A DNA stretch of 64,000 nucleotides from Carpediemonas membranifera (lineage: Eukaryota > Fornicata): positions 1-64,000 of the forward strand of contig JAHDYR010000064.1 in assembly GCA_019828565.1 (NCBI GenBank), read 5' to 3'. Shown here piece by piece: positions 11,372 to 20,500 of the stretch. The translations under genes and the position numbers were made by a program. Each line of letters opens with the position of its first letter. The stretch's first letter is position 1. The notes beneath the pieces were generated by a model. That model saw only the letters and a program-made list of their open reading frames with translations, was not told the origin of the DNA and searched no databases.

Positions 11372-12368
11372 GTCCTGGTAAACACCGTGATGGTTTATGC
11401 CTTTTGGCTTCGGCTGGGCGTTTCTTGTGGGGCTGTGGACGGGGCCCTCAGCGCTCCCGGTCTGTTGTCCGGTATGGCTGGTGTACTGGGGGCCTGTTGT
11501 GGTGGCCTTGTTGCCTATGCCGGCGGCGGGCGGCGATCCCGGCTCTCGTGGCGATGACGTCCACAAGCCCGGTCTTGGGCGGCATGAGAGCACGGGCGCC
11601 GGAGTAGTGTGGCCCAGTGGCCTCCCAGTGAGAGCCTATTGGCCGCCGGTCCCGGTGCTCTCGGGTTACTTTGCCATATGGCCCCAGTTAAGTTGTCTGA
11701 GGCAATCGTGTCGCAGTGCCTCTGGGGCCTACTGCGGGTACCGGTTACGGTAGGGGTTTCAATCATAAAGGTGGCGCAGTACGCTTGTTCGCGTTGATTT
11801 CCCTTGTGGGTTTGTGCGAGGAGCGTTTAGTTGCGTCTGGTCCCCTTGTGGGTCCCAGGAGCATGGGCGGTAGGTTTTGTTTGTTGTTAGAGTACTGTGT
11901 ATTCTGTCAACGCTTTCCTACCGAGGCTAACTTATTCCCTTTTGGGTGGTTTTTGCCTCTGTGCATTTTTTTGGGCACACGAGGACGATCATCTGTTGCT
12001 CGACATAGCTTGGCGCACGGCGAGGTATACAGGGCAGGGGAGTGGGCTCCAGGTGAGGTGGTGCGCACCTCACCTGGAGCAGCCAGTTGTCCTCTGCCGG
12101 CCCGCTCTGGCGCTAACCTGCTTCGCAACGGGCGATCTCCTCCGGGGAGCAATTTGCTTCCCCAATGTGCCCTATGGCTAGTGGGTTAGGAGAATACTTC
12201 CCATTTCTGCTCTCGTGCCCCAGAGCAGACGAACTCTTGGTCCTGAAATTACCATTTGGTGGATGCTGGCGCCGCGGGGCACCGTCGCTCGCTTCGAGCT
12301 CGAATAGCTTTCAATGAGATCCGATAAATCCCGATTGCCAGCTTTTGGCCTTTTTCCGGTTGGTTTCG
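11372..12368. other. Stretch between LINE-2 antisense ORF and DIRS-1
   Basis: No ORF is supported. It probably holds the LINE-2 5' end and the truncated start of DIRS-1. It contains the perfect hairpin listed separately. The exact element boundary is not visible. Confidence 0.4.
12047..12079. repeat. Perfect 14-bp hairpin
   Basis: CTCCAGGTGAGGTG (12,047-12,060) and its exact complement CACCTCACCTGGAG (12,066-12,079) are separated by GTGCG. It lies in the presumed LINE-2 5' end region. Confidence 0.8.
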
Positions 12369-12467
12369 TCAACTTCCCATACCGGACATTTCCAACTGAC
12401 TCCCCGCTTCAACAACAACAACCGTCGTGCCCCGGCAACCGACCTCGGACCGGGGCGGGCCCAGTAG
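12369..12467 (+). pseudogene. DIRS-1 gag C-terminal remnant
   Basis: A short open frame ending at TAG 12,465-12,467 reads STSHTGHF...RFNNNNRRAP, which resembles the C-terminal tail of the DIRS-2 Gag (HTSHRF...NNHRFQKASGNR). Upstream similarity is lost, so this is the truncated 3' end of gag. Its distance to the RT ORF matches DIRS-2. Confidence 0.5.
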
Positions 12468-12500
12468 AGGCCAGAGAAGGGTTAAGCCTGAACCCGATGA

Positions 12501-12510
12501 CTATAAAAGG
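12501..12510 (+). promoter_or_regulatory. TATA-like box before DIRS-1 RT ORF
   Basis: CTATAAAAGG starts 39 bases before the ATG at 12,540. DIRS-2 has ATATAAAAGG starting 39 bases before its ATG at 17,010, so motif and spacing are shared by two diverged elements. It could be an internal promoter for the RT ORF. This is inferred. Confidence 0.45.
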
Positions 12511-12539
12511 CTCGATATACTTCGAAGAGTTTTATTGCA

Positions 12540-14630
12540 ATGGAAAGAGAAGAAGCACAAGAAGATCAGCAAGACACCTCCACCCAGTGTATACAGGGGC
12601 TGACGGGCTCGATGAGCCGTCGGTGGATGAGGTGGCAGGCCCTCGGGGCCAGCAGGGAGGTGGTGCAGCTGTTACGAGAGGGAGTGAGGGTCACCCCGGC
12701 AGCACCGGCGCTCAATGCGCACCTCCAGAAGGAGACAGACACGATGAAGGCTCTACTAGAGGAGCTACTGCAACAGAAAGCAATAGAGAAGGGCGAGGCG
12801 ACGACAATATGCCCCCTGTTCACATTAGAGAAGAAGATCGCAGGCAGCTACCGTCTGATACACGACCTGAGACCGGTCAATGCATACCAAGAGGACCTAA
12901 CATTCAGGCTGAAGGGCCTAGCAGAGATACAGCATGGAGTTCCGAGAAACTCGTGGGGAATAACATTGGATATGAAGTCCGGGTACTACCAGCTCCTAGT
13001 GGAGGAGAACTCACGACAGGACCTCGGATTCTCGTTCGAGGGAGAACAATACAGATGTAGAGGACTCCCTTTCGGCCTCTCAACGGCGCCACGGCAGTTT
13101 CAGTCGGTTACGTCACAGATGGCGAAGATCTTGCGCTCACTTCTCGAAGGACTGATAATATACGTGTATCTGGACGATCTGCTCATAATCAGTCGCTCAA
13201 GAGAGTCGTGGAACGCCCAGGTCCCACGGATCTTAGAGATCTTGGACTCACTTGGAGTCGTCCTATCGAGAGAGAAGTGCCACTTGACCCCGTCCCAGAG
13301 GGTAACTTACTTGGGCGTGATAGTCGACTTGCGCGAGATGACGATGTCGCTGCCAGAGGAGAAGAGGGCTCAATACAGCAGACTCATAGCCAACCTGCAA
13401 CTCAAGAGACACACAAAGCGGAACCTTCAGACCCTTCACGGAAAGCTCCTCTTCTGCCGGTTCGCACTGGGGACGCGGGCACTTGTCCGGCTCAGAGAGC
13501 TGCAGGTCAGGATCGCTGGCTGCGACGACCGAGTGCGGTACCCAAAGTCCAGCCTGCCCCAGGACCTACGAACGGATCTGCGGTGGTGGGCCAGACAGCT
13601 ATCATCCGATCCGGCATGGTACTTCGGCCCAAGAGGCCAGGTACTTCGTATGGAGACCGACGCGTCGGACTATGCGTTCGGTGCGACGCTGTTTGTCGAA
13701 GACACGTCCCTCAACATCCAGGGCAGGTTCTCAGAGGCACAATGCTCCAAGAGCATCAACGCGAAGGAGCTATGGGCAATGGAGGAAGGCCTGCGGAGAT
13801 GGACGAGCGACATTCAGGAGAGGGACCTACTCATAGCCGGGGACAACACATCAGCGCTTTCATGGGTCCTGAAGTCAAGCACCAGAGCTCCCCGACACAT
13901 CAGAAGGACGATTGTGGAGCTTCACGACTACTTGTTCGAGATTGGCTGCAGGATAAGAACCAAGCACATTCCAGGGAGATACAACACGACTGCCGACGGG
14001 CTGTCCAGGTACCGGAAGCTGGACTGGAACTCACCCGCGGCGATGCTCCAGAGCGCGCTGGAACGATGGGGGTCAGTAGACCGATCACTCTTCTGCGCGG
14101 AGAGATTCCTGCCGGAGGACCACGACTTCCAGACGGACGCATTTACATGCAATTGGTCAGAGATGAGGTCATTGGCGGTCCCACCAGTCAGCCTACTGGA
14201 CAATGTCATCGCCAGGGCGGAGGAGATCGCCACGTCAGACGAGACGCACCCCGCACTGCAGCAGAGAGGCCTATTAGTCATCGCACCACAACGCAGGACG
14301 AACTCCAATGCCAGACTGGCAGCCATAGCACAGGACTGGTTCGAGGCAGCGTTCCCGATCAGCTGGTGGGCCCACACGGAGATAGAGAGCCTCTTCACAG
14401 GCAAGCAGAGAGCGACGTTCATAGCCTACTGGATCCCGATCGCCACAGAGACCTCGTCCTCACAGCCGGGGGAGTCCTGCAACAGAGAGCGAGAGAACGT
14501 ATCGCCGGCGGAAGACAGGAGGAGCACAGGTGGCGAAGAAGCCCCAGAGAGTTCGAGACAGGCCCCAGAGATCAGATACTCGGAGCAGCACTCATCAGGG
14601 ATCGGGAGCGGAGCACCCGAGAGCGCATAG
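12540..14630 (+). CDS. DIRS-1 reverse transcriptase/RNase H (696 aa)
   Basis: An intact ORF with the RT motifs YRLIHDLRPVNAY, ITLDMKSGYYQL, LPFGLSTAPRQFQ and the catalytic YVYLDDLLI (about residues 204-212), followed by KCHLTPSQRVTYLGV. The RNase H part has METDASDYAFGATLF, KSINAKELWAMEEGL, LIAGDNTSAL and HIPGRYNTTADGLSR. The product copies element RNA and removes it from the hybrid. ATG 12,540 is chosen because it follows the TATA-like box and aligns with DIRS-2. The last ~90 codons overlap the recombinase coding segment in another frame. Confidence 0.9.
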   Translation: MEREEAQEDQQDTSTQCIQGLTGSMSRRWMRWQALGASREVVQLLREGVRVTPAAPALNAHLQKETDTMKALLEELLQQKAIEKGEATTICPLFTLEKKIAGSYRLIHDLRPVNAYQEDLTFRLKGLAEIQHGVPRNSWGITLDMKSGYYQLLVEENSRQDLGFSFEGEQYRCRGLPFGLSTAPRQFQSVTSQMAKILRSLLEGLIIYVYLDDLLIISRSRESWNAQVPRILEILDSLGVVLSREKCHLTPSQRVTYLGVIVDLREMTMSLPEEKRAQYSRLIANLQLKRHTKRNLQTLHGKLLFCRFALGTRALVRLRELQVRIAGCDDRVRYPKSSLPQDLRTDLRWWARQLSSDPAWYFGPRGQVLRMETDASDYAFGATLFVEDTSLNIQGRFSEAQCSKSINAKELWAMEEGLRRWTSDIQERDLLIAGDNTSALSWVLKSSTRAPRHIRRTIVELHDYLFEIGCRIRTKHIPGRYNTTADGLSRYRKLDWNSPAAMLQSALERWGSVDRSLFCAERFLPEDHDFQTDAFTCNWSEMRSLAVPPVSLLDNVIARAEEIATSDETHPALQQRGLLVIAPQRRTNSNARLAAIAQDWFEAAFPISWWAHTEIESLFTGKQRATFIAYWIPIATETSSSQPGESCNRERENVSPAEDRRSTGGEEAPESSRQAPEIRYSEQHSSGIGSGAPESA

Positions 14631-15613
14631 CCGTGGAGACGGCAAAGTACATCAGTTTTGCAGAACGTATGATGGAGGAAGAGGAGGAAGCTGGAGAGAA
14701 CAGAGACACGGTAGGAGCAAGGGCAGCAACAGCCGTTTTCCTGGGCGAGATGGCACAACGCATTAGGGACGCAGACTGGAGAGCAGAAGTCGAAGAGATC
14801 GCACAGATGGCACCTGACGACGACTATCTCCTACACTACATGATACAAGAGATCCCATTCATTGCCAAGGACACATTCCTCGTCAAGGAAGCAAATATCA
14901 GGACTGGCCTAGAGTCGATCAACCATGGTCTGGAGAGCTCACCCATCCACAGGGCTCTGATACGCGCGTGTGCAAGAATGGCCGGCAAATGCGAGCTGAC
15001 TGTGGGTCGTAAGACCGGAAAGGCATACCCGGTGACAGTCGAGCAGCTGAAGAGAGCAGCAGCCGCGGCGCGCAAGACCAAGTCACCGGCGCTCACGCAG
15101 GCAGTAGCCTTCGGACTGACGTGCTTCTCCACCGTCAGCAGATCAGGGGAGATAATGAGCTTACTCACGGCCGACGTTCGGCGGGTGAGAGAGGGCTACG
15201 AGATCACTATTCGAAGATCCAAGACCAGGGATGAGCCCATGGTGAAGCTGGTCCCACTACTAGCAGCAGGAGGCTTAAGCCCAGCCAGGTGGCTGAGAGC
15301 TCACCTCAACGACATCCAGACGGAAGGACCCCTGTGGAGATCCATACAGCACACCGAGAGCCTGCTGAGAGACAACTGCCTTCCACTGACAGCAACAAGG
15401 TGGCGCAGATGGGAGATGATCATGGACGTCAACGAGGTCTTCAAGGCAACAGGACACAGCTTCAGACGTGGAGCCGTCGTCCACATGATCGATGAAGGGC
15501 GTTCCCCATTGGTTATTCAGGCACTAGGAGGCTGGAAGTCGATCGATTCGGTGAATAGATACTGTGAAGAGGCCATTCGAATCTCACAGCATGCTCTACA
15601 GAGAAGAACATAG
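13208..15613 (+). CDS. DIRS-1 tyrosine recombinase ORF (801 aa open frame)
   Basis: The recognisable recombinase occupies about 14,560-15,613: ERIAVETAKYISFAERM, then LTCFSTVSRSGEIMSLL (catalytic Arg), IRRSKTRDEPMVKL, then GHSFRRGAVVHM (H-X2-R) and GGWKSIDSVNRY (with the nucleophilic Tyr). It would integrate the circular DNA copy. Upstream the same frame stays open for ~1.35 kb across RT/RNase H, giving an Arg/Pro/Gly-rich translation without recognisable domain, so the real start is uncertain. Overlap of RT/RH and recombinase ORFs is known for DIRS-1 of Dictyostelium. Confidence 0.85.
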   Translation: MERPGPTDLRDLGLTWSRPIEREVPLDPVPEGNLLGRDSRLARDDDVAARGEEGSIQQTHSQPATQETHKAEPSDPSRKAPLLPVRTGDAGTCPAQRAAGQDRWLRRPSAVPKVQPAPGPTNGSAVVGQTAIIRSGMVLRPKRPGTSYGDRRVGLCVRCDAVCRRHVPQHPGQVLRGTMLQEHQREGAMGNGGRPAEMDERHSGEGPTHSRGQHISAFMGPEVKHQSSPTHQKDDCGASRLLVRDWLQDKNQAHSREIQHDCRRAVQVPEAGLELTRGDAPERAGTMGVSRPITLLRGEIPAGGPRLPDGRIYMQLVRDEVIGGPTSQPTGQCHRQGGGDRHVRRDAPRTAAERPISHRTTTQDELQCQTGSHSTGLVRGSVPDQLVGPHGDREPLHRQAESDVHSLLDPDRHRDLVLTAGGVLQQRARERIAGGRQEEHRWRRSPREFETGPRDQILGAALIRDRERSTRERIAVETAKYISFAERMMEEEEEAGENRDTVGARAATAVFLGEMAQRIRDADWRAEVEEIAQMAPDDDYLLHYMIQEIPFIAKDTFLVKEANIRTGLESINHGLESSPIHRALIRACARMAGKCELTVGRKTGKAYPVTVEQLKRAAAAARKTKSPALTQAVAFGLTCFSTVSRSGEIMSLLTADVRRVREGYEITIRRSKTRDEPMVKLVPLLAAGGLSPARWLRAHLNDIQTEGPLWRSIQHTESLLRDNCLPLTATRWRRWEMIMDVNEVFKATGHSFRRGAVVHMIDEGRSPLVIQALGGWKSIDSVNRYCEEAIRISQHALQRRT

Positions 15614-16176
15614 AAATATAGGACATAAGAGAGCATTGTAGCGATAAAGGGAGATGAAACGGAACGAGGGGAGAAGAAACAGGCAAGAGCTAGAGAAATG
15701 GATGTTTCTCGGATTCGGAACAGGAATTACATATGCCACGTATAACCGGCACAGAAGGTCATAAGTGCAGTAGAGGAAGGCCCAGGGTACCATCGCAAGG
15801 TTAGATGGCGGGATGCATCAATTTGGAATAGTCGATTATCGTCGACCAAATGGTCGGCATATCATCGATATGTAAGCTATCACGCCTCGGGCGTGGCTCA
15901 CGCCCTGACACTGCTGGGTCAGGGTGTGTCAGAACAGGATTCCGGAGACACGAGAAAGATGGACAGAATATTTAGAAAATCTCGAAAGATATGATTGTGG
16001 ATACGGTCTTGATCCGTCCCGATCGCGAGCAGATCGTATCCCTCCAGCAGAAACCGTGAGGATGGCCGAAGGCGACGCGGATGACGGGCCAAGGCCGCCA
16101 AACGGAATATAAATTTGATCTAATCAATTTGGAATAGTCGATTATCGTCGACCAAATGGTCGTGCATACCGTCGTC
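15614..16176. repeat. DIRS terminal region with repeated blocks and hairpins
   Basis: No gene is supported. The block TCAATTTGGAATAGTCGATT with following TATCGTCGACCAAATGGTCG occurs at ~15,815-15,855 and ~16,127-16,168, and ATGGCGGGAT precedes DIRS-type blocks at 15,805 and 16,182. GGGCGTG-GCT-CACGCCC (15,889-15,905) and CCCTGAC...GTCAGGG (15,903-15,924) form overlapping perfect stems. This fits the terminal or internal complementary repeats of DIRS elements. Confidence 0.55.
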
Positions 16177-16465
16177 ATATGATGGCGGGATACATCAATT
16201 GGAGACTTCGACCGTAGTCGACTGCAAGTCGGCATACCGTCGTAGACGCGATGCGTAAGTACGCCTCGGGGCGTGGTACAGGCCCAGATGGACTACCGGC
16301 CATCTGGTACAAATATTCGAGAGAGATCGAATATTGACCAAATATTCGAATCAAATCTACGGTCCAGTTCAGACCAATTTTACCAAGGGGTTAAAACCCC
16401 ATTCCCCGGTAGTTCCGAGAAGATGGGCGACGCACAGCCCCCCGTGACACTGGAGAGCCTGGAGG
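16177..16465 (+). repeat. 289-bp DIRS direct repeat, left copy
   Basis: This block matches 20,501-20,789 essentially base for base. It runs from ATATGATGGCGGGATAC through the hairpin-like GACTTCGACC...GCAAGTC and ACGCCTCGGGGCGT to codon ~14 of gag. It is the 5' terminal region of DIRS-2. Confidence 0.85.
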
Positions 16466-16941
16466 CCCTGGTGCGGTCACAGGCTGCTACAATAGCATCA
16501 CTGAGCGAGAATCTTGACGATGTCCGCACGAATGCTGAGGATGTACGCAAACCCACCAAAATCCCAGCAGTGCTCAAAGAATTCCAACACCTGCGCGCCC
16601 TACACGGAGAAATCAAGTCAATCCTGGCTGACCCCAGCAAGGAGACGATTGCTGACATAACCACAGCCATTAATCTTGCCGTTGAAAAGCGCCTCGAGTT
16701 CCTCCGAGTCCTCGACTCTGCCAACGAAGAAGCGGCCGCCTACTTTATCGTCACCGCCGAGGACATATCCAACGTCAAGGACCTCGTCAAGGTCGCCGCC
16801 AAGGCCAAGAAGGCCATCCCTGCCACGCGGGCTCACACATCACACCGGTTCGCCAAGCGTCCCTTCCGAAACCACGGATACAACAACCACAGATTCCAGA
16901 AAGCCTCGGGCAACCGCAATGCGGCCCCGGGGCAGCAGTAG
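16423..16941 (+). CDS. DIRS-2 Gag-like protein
   Basis: The frame is open from 16,273, but ATG 16,423 (MGDAQPPVTLESLEAL) is preferred because upstream codons lie in the terminal repeat. About 172 residues: a predicted coiled-coil or helical N-terminal half (SQAATIASLSENLDDVRTNA), a central helical part ending KVAAKAKKAIPATRA, and a basic Asn/Arg/His-rich tail (RPFRNHGYNNHRFQKASGNR) suited to nucleic-acid binding. No zinc knuckle. It would package element RNA. Start and role are inferred from position. Confidence 0.65.
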   Translation: MGDAQPPVTLESLEALVRSQAATIASLSENLDDVRTNAEDVRKPTKIPAVLKEFQHLRALHGEIKSILADPSKETIADITTAINLAVEKRLEFLRVLDSANEEAAAYFIVTAEDISNVKDLVKVAAKAKKAIPATRAHTSHRFAKRPFRNHGYNNHRFQKASGNRNAAPGQQ

Positions 16942-16970
16942 TTGCCCAAGTGAGGTTATGCCATCCTCAG

Positions 16971-16980
16971 ATATAAAAGG
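16971..16980 (+). promoter_or_regulatory. TATA-like box before DIRS-2 RT ORF
   Basis: ATATAAAAGG begins 39 bases before ATG 17,010 and 30 bases after the gag stop, mirroring DIRS-1. Confidence 0.45.
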
Positions 16981-17009
16981 CACCGTCTACGTTTTGAATA
17001 CAGAGAAGA

Positions 17010-19014
17010 ATGTCACAAGAGCAAGCAAGAAGCGAAACAAGCCAGGACACATGGCACCTATTGTCCGACGCTCAGCCCGTCTCTGGTCCAGGTCAACGGA
17101 CACACGTGGTTGGCTCAATGAGTCGAGCGTGGAAAGAGTGGGAGGCCATGGGGGCCAGCACGAGTGTCGTGGACTTACTCCGGCAGGGAGTCCCAGTACA
17201 GGACGGGCAGACGACGAACTCGTCGCCCAACGGGTCACAGGGCCCGATCACAGACACAATCAACGAGCTAATGGAGCTGCAAGCAGTGGAGCAGTGTGCA
17301 CCGACAGAGGTAGCGCAAGTCTGCCCAATCTTCATGACGCTGAAGAAGAACCACATAGACTGGCGCCTCATCCACGACCTGAGGCCGGTGAACTGGTACC
17401 AGACAACCAGGCGATTCCGACTGAAGGGATTGACCGAGATAGCGAATGCACTGACCAAGGGGGCGTGGCTCGCCAGCGTGGACCTGAAGAGCGGATATTA
17501 CCAAGTCCTGGTCGAACAGACGGGTCGGAAATGGCTAGGCTTCCAGCACGAAGGGAACACGTACCGCTGGAACGCGCTTCCTTTCGGCCTCAACACGGCC
17601 CCGGAAGCATTTCAATCGATCACGGCGCAGGCGGCGAAGATCATCCGCCGAGAGCTCTCTCACAGTGTTCGTCTACCTAGACGACCTGTTGTTCGCCGAC
17701 CCATCACAGCAAGAGCTAGCACGAAAGATGCCCGAAGTCCTGAAGATAATGGAGCGGCTAGGAATGATAATCTCGAGAAACAAGTGCGTTCTTACACCGA
17801 CACGACGAATCGAGTACCTGGGAATAGTTATCGATACGCGCAAGAACACAATGTCTCTTCCGAACGACAAGCGCGTGGAGCTGAGAATAATGATCGATCA
17901 GGTGCTCAAAGAACGAAGAACAACGAAGATAGAACTCCAGCGACTCATTGGCAAACTCCTTTTCGCCAGATTCGCAGTAGGAGCAAGAACGCTTCCTCGA
18001 CTGAGAGAACTCCAGTTAATGGTGACTGCGCCGAGTCAGCGATTTACGAGAGCCTCCATGCCCCGAGACGCCCGCACAGACCTCAGATGGTGGGCGCGTG
18101 TGATCGCGACAGACCCGCAGTACGCAATGCAGGGGTCACCGCGACCGGAGATCAGGGTCGAGACAGACGCCTCGGACGTAGCTTACGGCGCGACAATATG
18201 GACAGACAGCGAGAGGATGGAGATCCAGGGCCGGTTCAAGCAGTCATTCATACACAAGTCGATCAACTGCAAAGAGACGAGGGCCATAACCACGGCGCTG
18301 CGACACTGGGCACATGTGATCCGAGACAGAGATGTCCTGATCGCGGGAGACAACACCTCGTCACTCGCGTGGGTTGCGAAGAGTTCGACGAAGGCCCCAG
18401 CCCACATTCGCCGGGAGATCGCCGACCTACACGACTTCCTGCATACCAACGGTTGCCGCTTGAGAGTCAAACATATCGCAGGTGTATTCAACACAACGGC
18501 CGATGCTCTGTCGAGGTACAAGAAGCTCGATTGGGCCATGCCAGCAGCCCTGCTGGCAGCTGCGATAGAGAGGTGGGGAGCAGTGGACCGAGCGCTGTTC
18601 GCGGCCGAAAGGTTCTTACCCCAGGACTACGACTACTGCAGAGACGCGTTCACAGCGAACTGGACAGAGTGCCGGTCAGTGGCGGTCCCCCCGGTGGCCA
18701 TGCTCGACCGAGTGGCCGAACGACTGGAGGCAATCGTAGACCAACGAGAAGAGAGACATCCCAGTCAACAACAGTCAGGAATCCTAGTTATCGCCCCAGT
18801 CAGGCAGACGAACATCGACTTGCGCCTTATCCGAGTCGCACAGGAGACAGTCAACGCATCGCTACCAGCCCACTGGTGGGCAGACACGGAGTTGGCGGTA
18901 CTGTTCGAGGGCAAGACACACATTCCCTTCAGGGCGTACTGGGTCCCGGTGATGACGTCAGCCTCGGAATCTTCCTATCAGCATCAGCAGTGCAAGCGCG
19001 ACACCGAGCACTAA
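17010..19014 (+). pseudogene. DIRS-2 reverse transcriptase/RNase H, one frame break
   Basis: The first frame (17,010 to ~17,655) carries WRLIHDLRPVNWY, ASVDLKSGYYQVL and LPFGLNTAPEAFQ. The catalytic segment FVYLDDLLF and everything after it is in another frame (17,665-19,014): TPTRRIEYLGIVID, then RNase H with VETDASDVAYGATIW, KSINCKETRAITTAL, IAGDNTSSL and HIAGVFNTTADALSR. Compared with DIRS-1, the break just before YLDD (within GAGCTCTCTCACAGTG) equals one extra or two missing bases. Otherwise motifs are intact. Confidence 0.85.
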
Positions 19015-20154
19015 GAGCCGCAGGCGTGACACCCGACAGAACCAGAACGCAGATAATATGGTCCCGGGCTAGCCGTCCTAAGAACGAGGACGTCGAGAGA
19101 AAGGTCGCGTCCAGCCCGCTCCTGCTCCGCCTCGAGAAGGTGACGCGTGATCGAATTGCAACAGAGACCGCAAAGTTCACATTCTTCCGCAACATGACCA
19201 GAGAACCAGATGACTCGGACTTCGAGGCCTACCTCGGACAAAATGACGACCCGGCACCAACCCCACGGGAAGCTGCATGGGAGATCGTACGACAAGCCCA
19301 CGAGAAAATCCATGACCAGAAGTGGGTGCAAGAGTTCGAGGAGGTGGCAATCGCGGGGGATGATGACGACACACTGCTATGGTTCATTATAGGGGAGGTG
19401 CCCTTCCTCGCCAAAGACTCACTGCTAACGAAGGAGGCAAACATCAGAGATGGAATGACCGCATTGGGCGAACCCATAGAATGCCCACCACTCCACCGGG
19501 CCCTGATCAAGGCTTGTGGCAGATTGGCTGGAAGGTGCCCAACGTCAAGCCAGCGTCGAACAGGGAAAGAATGGCCAATAGCCAGGGAGACCCTGTCACA
19601 GGCCGCGGTGCAAGCAGGCAAGAGCGCCACACCAGCATTGACTCAAGCAATAGCTTTCGGGCTGGTCGGGTTCGCGACAATATCTCGGTCGGGGGGAGAT
19701 ACGGGGGCTCTCAACATCAGACGTCGAACGACACGGCAGGGACATCACCATCACCATACGACGCTCCAAGACATCGGATGAACCCATGCTAAAGCTGGTC
19801 CCTAACGTCCCCGGAGACGACAACCCGGCAGACTGGCTTGCGAGACATATGGAAAACCTCCCAGATGAAGGACCCCTGTGGCGCTCATTCGAGGCCAGGG
19901 ACGCGCTGATCAAGGACAACAGGTCCTCCCTGATGAACAGAGACCACCCTTGGAGAAGATGGGAGATGTCCATGGACCTAGAGGAGGTGCTGCGCGCGTC
20001 GGGCCACTCATTCCGGAGAGGAGGCGCAGTCCACATGATGAAGCTAGGTGTAGCCCCAGCAGTGATCCAAGCAATCGGGGGCTGGAAACAGCTCGACTCG
20101 ATGCAGACCTACGTCAGTGAAGCCGTGCGCCTCTCCACGAGCGCTTGGGTGTAG
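18940..20154 (+). pseudogene. DIRS-2 tyrosine recombinase, one frame break
   Basis: The recombinase begins in the frame that is open across RT/RNase H and carries RDRIATETAKFTFFRNM, VPFLAKDSLLTKEANIRDG and FGLVGFATISRSG. Then a run of six G (19,691-19,696) shifts it; with five G the chain continues to EIRGLSTSDV and TIRRSKTSDEPM. The rest (19,786-20,154) contains GHSFRRGGAVHM (H-X2-R) and GGWKQLDSMQTYV with the nucleophilic Tyr. Catalytic residues therefore all survive, split over two frames. Confidence 0.8.
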
Positions 20155-20500
20155 AAGGACGAGAAAGACGGATAATACATAGAATATGATTGCATAAGGC
20201 CCCATTAGACTGTACAATAGGCCATGTAAGAGTTAAAGATATGATAGAGAGCAGAAGAGAAGGCGGGAGAAAGGAGAAACCGCAGCAGATTGTCACTAAT
20301 GGTTAATAAGATCGATATATCGAAGACTATCGAAGAATTGGCCGGAGAGAGTGAGAAAATGCCGGCGAATGGAAATGGCCAAAACCGCGCACAAAGAATG
20401 ACTCAGGCTGTGAAAATATGTGCCTGAGAGATGGGCATCAATGGCATGCTTGGAGGCACAGGAGACCAGAGAAATAATTTCTGAAGAGAAAATTTTTATT
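20155..20500. other. DIRS-2 3' noncoding region
   Basis: AT-richer sequence after the recombinase stop. No ORF or clear structural motif was seen. Confidence 0.5.

Larger units (their letters stand above)
1700..12240 (-). mobile_element. LINE-2, APE-type non-LTR retrotransposon, decayed
   Basis: Read on the minus strand, this stretch has the same gene order as LINE-1a further right: 5' region with antisense ORF, ORF1 N-terminal region, DEDDh-like exonuclease ORF, LSQAAS ORF, coiled-coil ORF, structured spacer, APE endonuclease, RT with FVDD, C-terminal CCHC and 3' UTR. Protein similarity to LINE-1 is clear but moderate, so it is a diverged sister family. Neither end is sharp. The 3' end is placed where similarity to the LINE-1 3' UTR fades (~1,700), and the 5' end lies between the antisense ORF and the DIRS-1 gag remnant. 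No target duplication was found. Several frame breaks make it non-autonomous as written. Confidence 0.8.
12369..15930 (+). mobile_element. DIRS-1, tyrosine-recombinase retrotransposon, 5' truncated
   Basis: The order is gag remnant, RT/RNase H ORF, then tyrosine recombinase overlapping it in another frame. There is no integrase, protease or LTR, which is the DIRS plan. The 3' part ends in small hairpins (15,889-15,924) and a block at ~15,815-15,855 repeated near 16,127-16,168. The 5' end and most of gag are missing, apparently lost at the junction with LINE-2. Such elements integrate by recombination of a circular intermediate, without target duplication. Confidence 0.85.
16177..20500 (+). 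mobile_element. DIRS-2, tyrosine-recombinase retrotransposon
   Basis: A fuller relative of DIRS-1: 5' repeat block, gag (16,423-16,941), TATA-like box, RT/RNase H and tyrosine recombinase. A 289 bp direct repeat of its 5' end (16,177-16,465) recurs at 20,501-20,789. Two single-base-type frame breaks (near 17,660 and at 19,691-19,696) interrupt RT and recombinase. The 3' end between 20,155 and 20,500 is not sharply defined. Confidence 0.85.

Noticed and set aside
15596-15793. Minus-strand hydrophobic ORF after DIRS-1 recombinase
   Set aside because: Antisense of a purine-rich 3' UTR. The apparent hydrophobicity comes from the TTC/TCC-rich complement, and there is no counterpart in DIRS-2.
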